Below, in pieces: positions 24,401 through 32,775 of a stretch of 64,000 nucleotides of DNA (positions are counted from its first letter, which is position 1; each line of letters starts with the position of its first letter). This DNA is from Mesostigma viride (Eukaryota > Streptophyta > Mesostigmatophyceae > Mesostigmatales > Mesostigmataceae). Under the pieces are notes generated by a model. It was given only the letters and a program-made list of their open reading frames with translations, made no database searches and was not told the DNA's origin. The stretch covers positions 5,522,161 to 5,586,160 of the forward strand of contig RPFO01000079.1 in NCBI GenBank assembly GCA_009746045.1. Direction: 5' to 3'. Position numbers and translations under genes: made by a program.

Positions 24401-27400
24401 TCACACGGGCATAAGCCTTTGAGGGTCTTGTCAATCTTTTAGGCCAGAGGCACATGGAGCGAACGTACACGACAGCCATGTCATCAACATAAGGCAGAGG
24501 TCCATCATTGAATTTGGCCCGCCAGGTGGATGGGGAGGCAGGCTCATGACTGTTTCTCGAAAGTAGCACTTTTGCGGTTGTTCTTGTTGAAACCAGGCTG
24601 TGGACTGATACTAGTGTCGATGCTTAGCGAATTCCCACGTTGTAAATGGCACGTATTGTGGCTTAGTAGAATACAGGTATATGCCACCTGCAGCGTCTTA
24701 TGTCACAGGCATTCCTACACGGGAGCACTATCAAGCAAAGCTGGAGCAGGGGCACTGGTGCCTGCACTCCAATGAGCTAGTACCTTTTAAAGCCAGTAAA
24801 GCTGGTCAGCTCGGCGTGAGGGCGCCCAATGAGCTAGTACCTTTTAAAGCCAGTAAAGCTGGTCAGCTCGGCGTGAGGGTGCCCATGTGAGGAGAGACTG
24901 GTCAGCGCCGCACGCGTAGGACGCACGCAGTTCCTTGGTTGCGTGTATTCTATTTTGAAGAGGAGCCATTTTGGCGCATGCCAGCGCAGCAGCCATGATG
25001 GATCCGCAACGAAGAGCAATATCCATTTTCAGCGAGTATCTGTGAAGTACTCTAATCATCTTACTGAACTCTCTCATCTTACTGAACTCTATATTAAGTG
25101 TCTTATTTGGTCAAGCAGTCATAATAAATGTTGGCAAACGGGCGGGCCTCACGAAATATCACCACATCGCCTCACAAATAGCTCCACGTGTTGTTGTTGT
25201 TTTTGCATGGGCTTGTGGTATATTCTGGTATATCGAACAACCGCAGGTGCACGCCTCCATGGTCCCACTGCTGCTTCATGCAGGTGACGGCTCCAGCACC
25301 GTGCGCACGTCCTGCAAGGTATGGCTGGGGTGGCACGCTGCTAATGGAACCCTGAGGAGATGAGTCATAACTTCAAATTAAAATCTGGTGTTTTATGGAT
25401 GAGGTTAGATGGGGGCAGGCAAGACGGTAATTATGAAGCTACTTAAGGTAGGACGGTGCTCCCCTATACGGTAGGACGGTGCTCCCCCTGCCGTCATCGA
25501 ACTGCCATGCGTTGGGGCCTCCTGTGAGCATGTTCTTGAAGACGTCCCGTATCAACCAATCGACGCTGTTTTATCCTCCTTGGGTTGTGATTGGTCAGTT
25601 GGCGTGAGCACACGGTGTTAAAGCACAACCCTGACTAGAGAGGAGGTGCATGGTTGTCTAAAAAGGGGGGGGGAAGGGCTACCTTGCGCATTGGAGTCTG
25701 GTGCCACGATCTGTGAGCGAGTGGGGATGTCAAAATGGGCACGATTCTTTACTGTCAATCTGCCCCACTTCCTGGCCAACATTTTCTATATAGTTCTTCT
25801 GTCGAATGGAAGGGGGCTATTATCATGGCGCCAGGATTGCAGAAATGATATCTTCGGTATTTGCTAACCATCGGTCTTCTATTTGCAAACCATCGGTCTT
25901 CTATCTGCGAACCATCGGTCTTCTATTTGCTAACCATCGGTCTTCTATTTGCTAACCGTCAGTCTTCTATTTGCGAACCATCGGTCTTCTATTTGCTAGC
26001 CATCGGTCTTCTATTTGCGAACCATCGGTCTTCTATTTGCTAACCATCGGTCTTCTATTTGTGAACCATCGGTCTTCTATTTGCGAACCATCGGCCTTCT
26101 ATCTGCGAACCATCGGTCTTCTATTTGCGAACCATGGGTCTTCTAATTGCGTACCATCGGTCTTCTATGTGCTCCCGATCACCCATGGCGCCGTGCGGTG
26201 TGGGATGCGCCCACAAACACACACCGTCCATGTGCGCGCAGACAACACTGCGCACCGTTGCACCCTTGCTGGGGAGTGAGGAGCTGGTGGTGGCTGTGCG
26301 CTCGCCGCAACTTGAGCGGGAGGACAGGTGTGTCAATTATGTCAGAACTTTGCTGGATGCTGCGTGGTGTTGGAGCTAGCATCATTGGTTGCTTGGTGGC
26401 CGCTTCGTGATGATGCGAAGGGGTCCAGCGACAAGATGTCCCCCTGTGAGCCATTCCTTGACCAGTGTAATACCATGACGTGCTTGCCGTTATGGTGACT
26501 TGGTGCTTCCGCCATGGCTGAACTAGGTGCTTGCAGAGGACAGCCAGTGCTTGTAGACAAGTTCACAGGTATGGTTGTCAAGACCGGTGACCATGGGCAG
26601 GGTTGTGAGGATGAGGGGATGTCCCGGTCAACAAGACCCACACGCTATGAATACATAGGGAAATGAATATATATATATATGAATACATATGGGGAGCCGT
26701 AGCGGGGATAAGGCCAAGCTGTTGCTCGCAAGCGTGTGTGCACTAGTCGCGCCCTGCCACTGCCAGTTTGTGCTAGTCGTTACAAATGCTGGCACAAACT
26801 GCAAGTCAAACTACAGGTGCAAGCATCCACCCAGACCTCGCGCTTGTCAGCCGTGGTGAACGGCGCGTGTATTTCTGCGCATGGCGATCACGAAAACGGT
26901 TTCCTATGTTGATTCTGTGAATTATTTTTTGTCTAGCTGACAGGGATTCCAGTTTTTGCGGTATGTTTATGATGGAGTGGTAATTCTTTGCATACCTGCC
27001 CATGGCAATAACTACAGCTTCTAATAATTGCTGCCAATGGTGTCGTGATCTTAGGAGCATGAGTTTGCTGATATTAGCTTTGTTGTTGGATCAACATTAG
27101 GTGTCTTTTTTTACCTGGAAACCTGGTTTTATTCGCCATCACTTCCGGTGCAGGGAGTCCCATGAAGATATCCTGCGGAGGGCCACCGGCGTGCTAGTAG
27201 ACGAGTTCCCTGACAGCCTCGGCGTGTACTTGTACGAGTGCCTAAAGGTGCGGCATGTTCTTGTACAAGTGCCTAAAGATGCGGCGTGTTCTTGTACGAG
27301 AGCCTAAAGGTGCGGCATGTTCTTGTATGGTTGCCTAAAGTTGCGGCATGTTTGTGTACGAGTGCCTAAAGTGCGGCATGTTTGTGTACGAGTGCCTAAA

Positions 27401-29670
27401 GGTGCACGGCGTGTTCTTGTATGGTTGTCTTAAGGTGCAGCATGTTCTTGTACGAGTGCCTTAAGTGCGGCATGTTTGTGTTCGAGTGCCTAAAGGTGCG
27501 GCGTGTTCTTGACGAGTGCCTAAAGGGGCAGGGTGATCTAGTTTAACTGCCTTGTGACATTTCAGGTGTGGGTGCATGCATTTTGGTGCGCAGGCTGTAT
27601 GCTGTGATGGCCAGCTCACTGAAATGTGATTTAGTGGATTTTGTGTTGGTCTAGTACCTGGCAGGCAGGAATATCGAGGCTGGTTGGTTGCGTGTATCGT
27701 TCCCTGTATTCAGTGAGATATGGACAATTAGTGGTCTCTTTTCAATGGGCCCTCTGAATGCCCGCATTGAGATGAATTCTCTTTTCTTTGCCAATGAGAG
27801 CTCAAGGTTCATGCGGTCCCTGGGGACCATTGGACCATGCATTAAAAAAATCTGCTTCCATGGCTGTATAATTGTGAGCAGGCTCTTGGCAGCCATTGGG
27901 AGGAGCTTCAGGCGACAGCATTACTGTGCGGCGGCTGGATCCTGTGCCACCTGATCACCACCGAGCGCTTCTATGCCAGCTCGCACAAGCACGCCGAAGT
28001 GAGACAGGTACTATTGGGCCAGGGGATGTGGCTGAGAGGGCTTAGCCTAGTAGCTGCCTTTGGTGTGCACGATCGTGAGTGGCTTGGCTTTTCTCCTTGG
28101 GTTAACTCCATCTCGTGTCTGCTTGTTGATACAGGGGGGCTAGAAAAAAGGGGGGGGGGGGGGGTGCAAGCAAGAGGGGTAGGAGGGGCAGAAGAGGATC
28201 AAAGGAAGGGTGAATGACAGGGCACGCAAAACTGATGGGACCAGGGAGATAGAGACAGTAGTAAAGAGAGATTCAAGGCATCGAGGCAAATTGTGTACTC
28301 CATATCATTTTTTCAAGTTTTGCATAGATGGGGGTGGCTAAAGCTTCAGTACAGTGGAGTTTCTGCCTATCCTTGTTTTTGTACAGTAAGAGTGTGCAGG
28401 CAGGCTGTATAGTGGAGCCAAGCAACACGATCAAAATCATGGTACAAATAATTGTCAAGTTGCCACATCACCACGCTGGGGCCCAGCTCATGCCCCCTTG
28501 GTCCAAGCTTGTCCCCCAAAAGCAGAGTGGGTGGGTGGGTGGGTGGGTGGGTGGGTGGGTGGGTGGGTGGGTGGGTGGGTGGGTGGGTGGGTGGGTGGGT
28601 GGGTGGGTGGGTGGGTGGGTGGGTGGGTGGGTGGGTGGGTGGGTGGGTGGGTGGGTGGGTGGGTGGGTGGGTGGGTGGGTGGGTGGGTGGGTGGGTGGGT
28701 GGGTGGGTGGGACCAGCAAAAAGTCCTTCCTACCTTCACCACACCGCTCTATCATGTGTAGGTGCACGTGGATAACAGATTGCACTGATGGCATTAATAG
28801 TGCCACGCCCTCTTTCTCCATTACTTGTAGTGATAACACGAAAAAGGAGGCACGTGCCAAATTATAGGCACTACCGGCACACAGCCGACCCCCTTTTAGT
28901 TCTCTAGTCCAATGTAGCACAAGCACCTCACATGGTGTAGGCGACATAAAGGTAGAGCTACGCTATGGGCGGCAGATCAGCCGCATTTGAGCCCTTTTAC
29001 AGCAGCTATAAAGTGTACAAACAGCTTGACAGTTACGCTCTCATGTCAGTTTGTTCACCATGGCTTTTTTGTATGGTGTGGATGAGGATTATATCCCCCT
29101 CTAGAGACTAAATGGTTGGGGCATGATGCAGATGATATTTGTGACTTTTGTGTAATTATGTTTCTAATGAGATTAGCATAGTATTCCGTGGCTGGCCCAT
29201 GCGCATGACACGCAAGTGCTTACTTATCTATCTACTTGTGTTGTGTAACGATGGAAATTCCGACAGTCCCAGTACGTATACGAGAAACACTGACGGTCCC
29301 CAAGCAACGACCTGAATCCAAGCTATCTTTGCTATGGGATTTGCTTTTAGTTTCAAAGAAGTCCTTTGCCCCTTTTATGGTAAATATACTGATTGCCATG
29401 ACAGGCAAGGAGATGGATGGCATGGATCTGCTTATGTTTATACAACAGAATCAATAATAAATTGAAGCATCAGTACTAAATGAATCCACGCTGCTTGGGG
29501 CACCCGTTGCATGCATATTTGTTTGCTTGCTTGTGCAGATGTTTGACCAAACGCTGAAGCTGTCCACTAAGTCGCCCACCGCAGCAGTTCGAAACCAGGC
29601 AGTGGCTGTGCTCGGCCACATCCTTGCCTGCATTCGCGGGCCAGAATCAAGTCCGTCCAAGTTGCAGTAG
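9481..29670 (+). CDS. MROH1-like HEAT-repeat protein, C-terminal part, about 19 exons
   Basis: Exons read from GT-AG sites and open frames: 9481-9562, 10319-10584, 10961-11061, 11900-12064, 16907-16991, 17409-17780, 18743-18829, 19729-19859, 20451-20523, 20834-20938, 21357-22388, 22755-22868, 23736-23810, 24134-24247, 25247-25318, 26242-26327, 27154-27247, 27882-28007 and 29539-29670 (TAG). Lengths sum to 3,312 nt (1,103 codons plus stop), and splice phases agree at each junction. Two choices are weak: the acceptor at 10961, and the donor at 12065 (the stronger donor at 12061 breaks the phase). The protein is helical HEAT-type, for example DPWLAARGSTQRERASACVL and LNDPTPSVRASAAQ. The order of motifs in the last five exons recalls maestro/HEATR7A proteins, from memory without alignment. 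Those proteins are large helical scaffolds of poorly known role. The N-terminal exons must lie upstream of 9481, beyond or inside the retroelement nest. Confidence 0.7.
9563..10318 (+). other. First visible intron of the host gene
   Basis: This stretch lies between the donor GTGAGG at 9563 and the acceptor CCACAG ending at 10318. I see no coding block, repeat or element in it. The exon before it (9481-9562) is supported by its HEAT-like helix (VNNLLTKLMTLKSAHGRESV) and by the phase: it leaves one base and the next exon supplies two. The sequence from 9318 to 9480, between the LTR nest and this exon, also shows nothing recognisable. Confidence 0.45.
12045..12290. repeat. Imperfect minisatellite in host intron
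   Basis: Six or seven diverged units share the pattern 'agtgcactgcaagagcatTGgtgggttca' and vary by several bases and in length. The first unit overlaps the 3' edge of the exon ending near 12060 (AAGAGCATGGGTGGG), so the array seems to have grown from the exon border. It includes several GTGGGT strings that could act as donor sites. Confidence 0.7.
12480..13160 (-). pseudogene. Copia integrase remnants in host intron
   Basis: The minus strand at 13159-12842 reads DIASRLHTMFGHAAQPLQVA and CQHVAQACSC, the integrase HHCC zinc region of this copia group. At 12692-12507 it reads LLITPRESHGQQGVVERAIQ, which includes the third catalytic residue (the Glu of VVERAI) of the DDE core. The same block in the 34-39 kb element is VVPRESHGQQGAVERSIREV. 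Frames are broken between the two parts. This is the pol end of the degraded copy that continues upstream to about 16.2 kb. Confidence 0.75.
13250..13425. repeat. Tandem repeat, about 64-bp unit, 2.7 copies
   Basis: The unit TACCATTACTGCTACAGCTG...AACCAAGCTTACTA occurs nearly three times in direct tandem, with a shorter first copy. It lies between the integrase remnant and the zinc-knuckle ORF of the degraded copia copy, where intact pol sequence would be expected. Confidence 0.85.
13549..13917 (-). CDS. Copia gag zinc-knuckle part (degraded element in host intron)
   Basis: The 122-residue minus-strand frame is Arg/Gly/Pro-rich and contains CYFCHGKGHFRNEC, a perfect CX2CX4HX4C knuckle. It ends in a basic tail (DRKGKGRATDH). 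The capsid frame lies just upstream at 14913-14011, so this is the nucleocapsid part of the same gag in another frame. Its likely role is binding of element RNA. Confidence 0.75.
   Translation of the reverse strand: MRGSGRGGPASSSRPENPCGDRGRLRRGRGRMAEREPPPRSGPPQSQFDFRRVGGSPKAVPSSGTSRDTSQVECYFCHGKGHFRNECPSYLRQEGQRKPAQGTGQGVGASQDRKGKGRATDH
14011..14913 (-). CDS. Copia gag capsid region (degraded element in host intron)
   Basis: The 300-residue frame has an acidic/Gln-rich start, then a helical capsid-like region (LYSEIYPGQKLRTLASSAYI, GETWAQFVVRLRSILSEKRT, LVVQAFEDFCKVREDAMAKV). Its architecture, with long helices ahead of a zinc knuckle, fits copia gag, and the family C gag at 37.6-36.7 kb has a similar TWAQFLDGLREEFSDKVLNL segment. 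The apparent start at 14913 is uncertain because the frame lies within one longer broken ORF. Confidence 0.65.
   Translation of the reverse strand: MLGIAVATVCRGPRATRQRQEEPSAVGGKRRRSRLGSAAVGVVCFLDFHTALWLLSRISVCQDLNQTNIDLNRDPSQEGIDERSQQRIHGGRRGADPDGRRGAAVNHPESDEEQEDQKSQEDQNAPAARSQPRRPTAAEGCAVLCQFQSVKDNWQPHDAERMLEDKELYSEIYPGQKLRTLASSAYIWQSGRRLFKFVRERNAAGETWAQFVVRLRSILSEKRTIDGSHLKQEYLHYKPTKGQLVVQAFEDFCKVREDAMAKVFFCNDKMAMGDFSKSLKLDQVTHDNPHARGPVLGCRD
14747..16018 (-). pseudogene. Leader region of the degraded copia copy in host intron
   Basis: Two overlapping minus-strand frames (16018-15212 and 15187-14747) precede the capsid ORF. The first has a helical middle (ELHQIVKDLSHLLGDCPPVN, then NRERILQHIATIAVPPQRSI); the second is low-complexity. 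By position it is the counterpart of the leader ORF of the other copia families, but I cannot align it to them by eye. The true start is unclear. Confidence 0.5.
16044..16195 (-). promoter_or_regulatory. Putative retroelement promoter: TATA box and four CCGGTACAGT repeats
   Basis: On the minus strand a TATATAAAG box (16044-16052) lies just upstream of the degraded copia leader. Further upstream are four exact copies of CCGGTACAGT, as written on the plus strand, at 16128, 16146, 16164 and 16186, spaced 18, 18 and 22 bp. A TATA box behind spaced direct repeats is the usual layout of an LTR U3 region. The LTR ends themselves were not found. Confidence 0.5.
17409..17780 (+). CDS. Host HEAT gene exon with Gly/Glu/Lys hexamer insertion
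   Basis: This 124-codon exon starts after the acceptor ending at 17408 and ends CGGCAG before GTGAGT. It opens with a normal helix (IVERLVSVAAILQLHEQEAL) and closes with another (NEEDMRRLEELATIARQ). Between them, about 17494-17690, is a degenerate GRGGGY/GRGGGC repeat coding mainly Gly-Glu and Gly-Lys pairs. The insert keeps the frame and separates two HEAT helices, so it is probably a disordered loop. The hexamer is the same type as in the copia gag ORF at 1318-2475, here on the opposite strand. Confidence 0.7.
21357..22388 (+). CDS. Host HEAT gene, largest exon (344 codons)
   Basis: The exon runs from the acceptor CCCTCAG (ends 21356) to the donor GTGCGT (22389) and is open in phase 0 throughout. 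Helical segments include GLRLLDFFVDELWKMLPP, LRSLLRHRYARLLCGLML, MQDLLDTFRAFSELCGD and EVACVVSATCRMLVNK. It ends with a clear HEAT pair (VCRLLQPFVAHPHRGLRQVA, then SIKDLISDDCRAVRRQCVRG). Low-complexity Gly/Ala-rich loops interrupt it at 21700-21850 and 21950-22010. The frame continues past the donor to 22547, but that extension has no HEAT pattern and the next exon joins in phase at 22755. Confidence 0.75.
23296..23530. repeat. Minisatellite, 22-bp unit, about 10 copies, in host intron
   Basis: Units of GGCATGGATAATAAGAAAGG (plus CA) with minor changes (AAAGGC/AAGGGC, CAGGGAATGG). Open frames here are repeat translations, not genes. It lies in the intron between the exons ending 22868 and starting 23736. 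Confidence 0.92.
24771..24884. repeat. 57-bp tandem duplication in host intron
   Basis: Two head-to-tail 57-bp copies begin AATGAGCTAGTACCTTTTAA at 24771 and 24828, differing at one base near the end (GGCGCCC/GGTGCCC). It looks recent. No coding meaning is seen. Confidence 0.93.
25855..26168. repeat. Minisatellite, 22-bp unit, about 14 copies, in host intron
   Basis: The unit CCATCGGTCTTCTATTTGCG (plus AA) repeats with small changes (GCTAA, GTGAA, GCAAA ends). It has no spacers and is not a CRISPR array. It ends about 70 bp before the acceptor of the exon at 26242. Confidence 0.95.
26242..29670 (+). CDS. Host HEAT gene, last four exons and stop
   Basis: The exons are 26242-26327, 27154-27247, 27882-28007 and 29539-29670. 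The first leaves two bases (AG) that are completed by the first base of the next, so the phase match is independent evidence. They encode TTLRTVAPLLGSEELVVAV, HEDILRRATGVLVDEFPDSL, SHWEELQATALLCGGWILCH and TAAVRNQAVAVLGHILAC, then stop at TAG 29668-29670. This block is the part most like the C-terminus of MROH1-type proteins. The last intron (28008-29538) holds a (GGGT)n array and a LINE-like 3' end. Confidence 0.75.
27226..27535. repeat. Minisatellite made of a duplicated exon end and splice donor
   Basis: The exon 27154-27247 ends TACGAGTGCCTAAAG before the donor GTGCGG. The following intron repeats this 30-bp border about nine more times (TTCTTGTACGAGTGCCTAAAG then GTGCGGCATG). Most units recreate a potential donor (AAG|GTGCGG), while others lack it (AAAGATGCGG, TAAGTGCGG, AAGGGGCAGG). 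Confidence 0.9.
28526..28711. repeat. (GGGT)n tetranucleotide array in host intron
   Basis: About 46 perfect GGGT units on the plus strand lie inside the last intron of the host gene. The long Trp-Val-Gly and Thr-His-Pro ORFs over it are repeat artefacts. G-runs every four bases on the transcript strand could fold into quadruplexes. It is not the TTTAGGG or TTTTAGGG telomere repeat of plants and green algae. Confidence 0.97.
29080..29245 (+). mobile_element. LINE-like 3' end, copy 1
   Basis: Starting at GATGAGGATTATATCCCCCT it matches two other stretches in the window: 30515-30670 (same strand) and 32775-32560 (inverted). Shared blocks are TATATCCCCCTCTAG, GATGCAGA(T/C)GAT, TAATGAGATT and CATGACACGCAAGT, ending in a TTAC/ATCT-type tail. 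In two copies the block opens with the end of a frame (DEDY...P stop). Short copies truncated at their left end with a common right end and a simple-sequence tail are typical of non-LTR retroposition. Confidence 0.6.
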
Positions 29671-30200
29671 ATACATAAGCCGTGCGGTTCCGCTCGGGAG
29701 CCCCGGAGCGCTTCTAGTGCTTTCCAGCTCCCTGTTTGTTGCATGATGAGTACATACATGTCATTCCAGTGTTCGCGGTGCGCATATGCATATGCCAATT
29801 TGCGCATGAATTCCTGCTTGGCCTCTTTCACATCAGCAAGTTATTAGGGTGCATATTGCCACTCATGTTATAGTGACATCAAAGTTGGTATTGTGAGATA
29901 TTCATGCCAAACTCTGGGGGGGGGGGGTCGTGCTTGCTTATAATTATTTGACTGTACATAGAACTCACTGGCATATGATTGTTTGACCCCAAGGCTTGGG
30001 TCGCCCGGGCTGAGTCAGGCATGCTGATAAATCAGGTTGGACTTGTATATAACTTTCTGTCTTTCTTGTCACTTGCAAGTTGTGCACATTGCAGCACGTT
30101 GTTACAATACATAAATAAAGCTTGTATAAATCAACACTGCAACATATAAATCTGTGTAACAAGGAAAACATGGCCCATTCTTCTTTCTGACTGGTTAACA
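29671..30200. other. Downstream flank of the host gene, nothing recognised
   Basis: The stretch after the TAG at 29670 is AT-richer than the rest, contains a 10-base G run near 29920 and scattered AATAAA-like strings (AATAAATAAAGC near 30110). It may include the host gene 3' UTR. Algal genes often use TGTAA as poly(A) signal; CTGTGTAAC near 30153 is a possible site, but this cannot be judged from sequence. No coding block is seen. Confidence 0.3.
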
Positions 30201-30204
30201 TCAT

Positions 30205-30275
30205 TAAATTAAATTAAATTAAATTAAATTATAACATGCCTCCGTGGGGAGGTCATGTAGCACATATTTCATGAT
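30205..30275 (-). mobile_element. LINE 3' tail with (AAATT)n
   Basis: Five AAATT units are followed by ATAACATGCCTCCGTGGGGA and GTCATGTAGCACATAT. The same arrangement, (TTAA)n then GAAACATAACTCCGTTGGGA and TACATGTAGCACATAT, occurs at 62547-62600 next to a LINE ORF1 fragment. So this is the 3' end of a minus-strand LINE-family copy. The body of the element is not recognised in the following sequence. Confidence 0.55.
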
Positions 30276-30514
30276 GGATGGGGTGGAGGAAGCCGCGTGA
30301 TCGAACTATCCTAACTCTATCTAGAAAATCCTAACTACACTACTCATCAAAACGCCTCCTCCGCTTGGTTAACATCATGCTCCTGTTTTATCCACGTACA
30401 CGGGCCCCGCGGCCCATTGCTAGCCAGAGTAGAAGTCCACAGGCGGAGGTTATTGCCCCTGAGGATAGCCGCTACACACCCGGCGGCTCGTCTGCCATTA
30501 CAGTAGAGGACAGC

Positions 30515-30670
30515 TCAGCTGAGGATATTATATCCCCCTCTAGTGACTGCATGGTTGGGGCATGATGCAGACGATGTTTGTAACTTTCGTGTAATTATTT
30601 TTCTAATGAGATTCACGTAGTACTCTGTGGCATGCCCATGTGCATGACACGCAAGTACTTAGTTACTTAC
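30515..30670 (+). mobile_element. LINE-like 3' end, copy 2
   Basis: This copy is preceded by a short open frame whose end reads GGSSAITVEDSSAEDIISP, then stop. It continues with the shared 3' block (GCATGATGCAGACGATGTTT, CATGACACGCAAGTACTTAG) and a TTAC-like tail. Homology to the inverted copy at 32560-32775 starts earlier, in GCCATTACAGTAGAGGACAG, than homology to copy 1. Confidence 0.6.
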
Positions 30671-32559
30671 TGATTAACGTAAGAAGCGATATCTCAGTCG
30701 AGTCGACGTCACTTGGATGGTTCCTGAGGATTGCTCAGTGGTTTGAGATGGAAAGTTCCTCAGTGTGAATTAGGACAACCTTCATTGCACAATGGTTGCA
30801 ATTCCTCCAGTGTCCACCATGCAGATGTGCCCAGTCAATGAGACGACATGCTATTCTCATCATTAATTATCAGATGAGGACAGTGATAAGAAGAAAATGG
30901 CCACGAGAGCCTGGTGGAGAGATAACTGAACGAAGAGTTTGATTCTATACTCCTAAAGTACGTATAGTAATTGGAGCGCATGGGGCGCATGGATGGGTAA
31001 CTGCATGCGATCTTCCCACAGTATACCAAATGTCGCCACCCACCACGCGGACACCTCATTTCCTCAAGGTCGCATAGGATGATCGCATGGTCACCGCAAT
31101 ATTGCGCCTACGCCTTCAGGCGGCCCCCGAGTGCCGCCGCCCACGCCCACGCCCTCAGTGATTGGACCTGCCTACGCCCCGTCCGCGGGCGCCGGGAGAA
31201 GTGGTCAGAGGAGGAGAAGCGCCGCGACGCAATCAGGTCTGCCTTCGTGGCTGCACACGTACCTTTTCAAGAGGTACCTGGATCCCGAACGCGGCCTGGA
31301 TCTCACGCCACCCTATGCATGAACTGTTCATGCGATCCGTGTCGATCTTGGCTTTCAGCCATGCTCCCTGAGCCGTCGGAACCCCGCGCCCGCCCAGCCC
31401 TGCTATATCTGCGCAATGCCCGGCCGGTGGTCACTGGTCGCCGCCCGGCTCAGCGGTAGTGCATGCCGAGGCCCGCCGGCGTGGGAAGGATGTACCTGTA
31501 CCCATACCATGAGCGGCTTACTCAAGCCTCAAGGGCTCAAGCATATACTGCCGCACACACAGACGGAGGTGGAGACCGACTTGGCGCGGCTCCATATCAA
31601 TCGGCCACACGGCCGCCAACCAGCATGCGCGCACGAGGCGGCATGGCGATGACTCCGTCTCGACCGACGTCTTACCGGACGCCGGGAAACGCAAAGCCCG
31701 GCTGACATCCAGGGCGCACCCCCAGTGAACGCCTTGAGCTTTGGTTCACGATCTCGACCTAGCTAGGCCAAACTATCGGGGGCTCCTGGACCACTCCGCC
31801 CCCCCGCTCGACCCCGTCGCCACTGCACGCCCTGCCGGGCTAGCCGCAGCGGACCTACTGAGCCCATGCAGAGGTCGGAGGTCCTTGCACCCACAGATCT
31901 AGTGGGATCGTTTACCGAGTCCGATTGCAGCTGTGGCATGCCTTTGTGGCATGAAGGAGAAAGGGGGTCTCTGCCCTTTCTTCCTGTTAATTGTGCACAC
32001 ACAGGGATTAAAAGCACTTCGGTGCTCCGTGACTTCCCAACGGGAGCACGAGTTTAATTAACTAATTACTTAGTGTTAAGAAGCTCATCCGCCAGTTCTA
32101 TGAAGGGTCCAAGCCCATGCAGGTCGATCCGTACCAGTGACGGCGTCACGCCGGCGCGTTCCCCAGGCTGCACACAGGGATGTGGCCGAGGGCTGTGTGC
32201 TCTCGATCCCCATCTCTATTCTCATTTAATGGTGGCATCATTATGGTGGACTACATATGACTGATGAGGCGTGCTCAAGCCGGCGCTTTGCCCGGGTGGA
32301 GGGGCGCCCGCCGCGGGCCAGGATCAAGATCACGGAGTTTGCACGCCAGCTACAGTACGGCGCGGGGTTGACCCAATTTCACGAGTCGGCTACACGAGGC
32401 GGTGTACCTGATCGGCCCGGAAACGGACAACAGACCGCCTCGACCTCAAGGGTCAGACTGCCCCGTCATCAGTCAGGTAAACCTGCCTGGACATATGCAT
32501 GGTCGATCCTCGTATTGGCGGTGCAGCGACTCTGCGGTGTCCCGGCGCCCTCACTCGCA
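30671..32559. other. GC-rich region between inverted LINE-like ends, no gene recognised
   Basis: The stretch is GC-rich from about 31080 to 31900 and again from 32100 to 32560. Open frames up to 126 residues occur, but none carries a motif I recognise, and they overlap in several frames as expected for GC-rich DNA. It is flanked by inverted copies of the LINE-like 3' block. It could be the decayed body of such an element. Confidence 0.35.
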
Positions 32560-32775
32560 CGTACGGTAAGTAAGTAAGTAAGTAAGTACTTGCGTGTCAT
32601 GCGCAAAGGCATGCCACGGAGTACTATGCTAATCTCATTAGAAAAAATAATTACACAAAAGTATAAACAAATATCGTCTGCATCATTCCCCAATATACCA
32701 TAAGCACTAGATGGGGATGTAATAATCCTCATCCGAGCTGTCCTCTACTGTAAGTAATGGCAGACTCGCACGGTG
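32560..32775 (-). mobile_element. LINE-like 3' end, copy 3 (inverted)
   Basis: Read on the minus strand it has GCCATTACTTACAGTAGAGG, ATGAGGATTATTACATCCCC, GATGCAGACGATATTTG and GCATGACACGCAAGTACTTA, then a clean (TTAC)n tail (plus strand 32568-32586, TAAG repeats). The tail sits at the 3' end of the block, as for copies 1 and 2. Confidence 0.65.

Noticed and set aside
25855-26168. Regular 22-bp repeats that could suggest a CRISPR array
   Set aside because: There are no unique spacers; units are directly head to tail, and the DNA is eukaryotic intron.
28526-28711. (GGGT)n as an internal telomere tract
   Set aside because: The unit lacks the TTTAGGG or TTTTAGGG pattern of plants and green algae and is perfect and local, as a microsatellite is.
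28328-28947. Trp-Val-Gly and Thr-His-Pro repeat proteins
   Set aside because: They are frame translations of the GGGT array without flanking coding sequence.
31079-31652. Possible gene in the GC-rich block
   Set aside because: Several overlapping short frames, no motif, no repeat of the same frame elsewhere in the window.
32264-32300. Hammerhead ribozyme core (CTGATGAG)
   Set aside because: The required GAAA segment and the third stem are missing nearby, so the match is chance.
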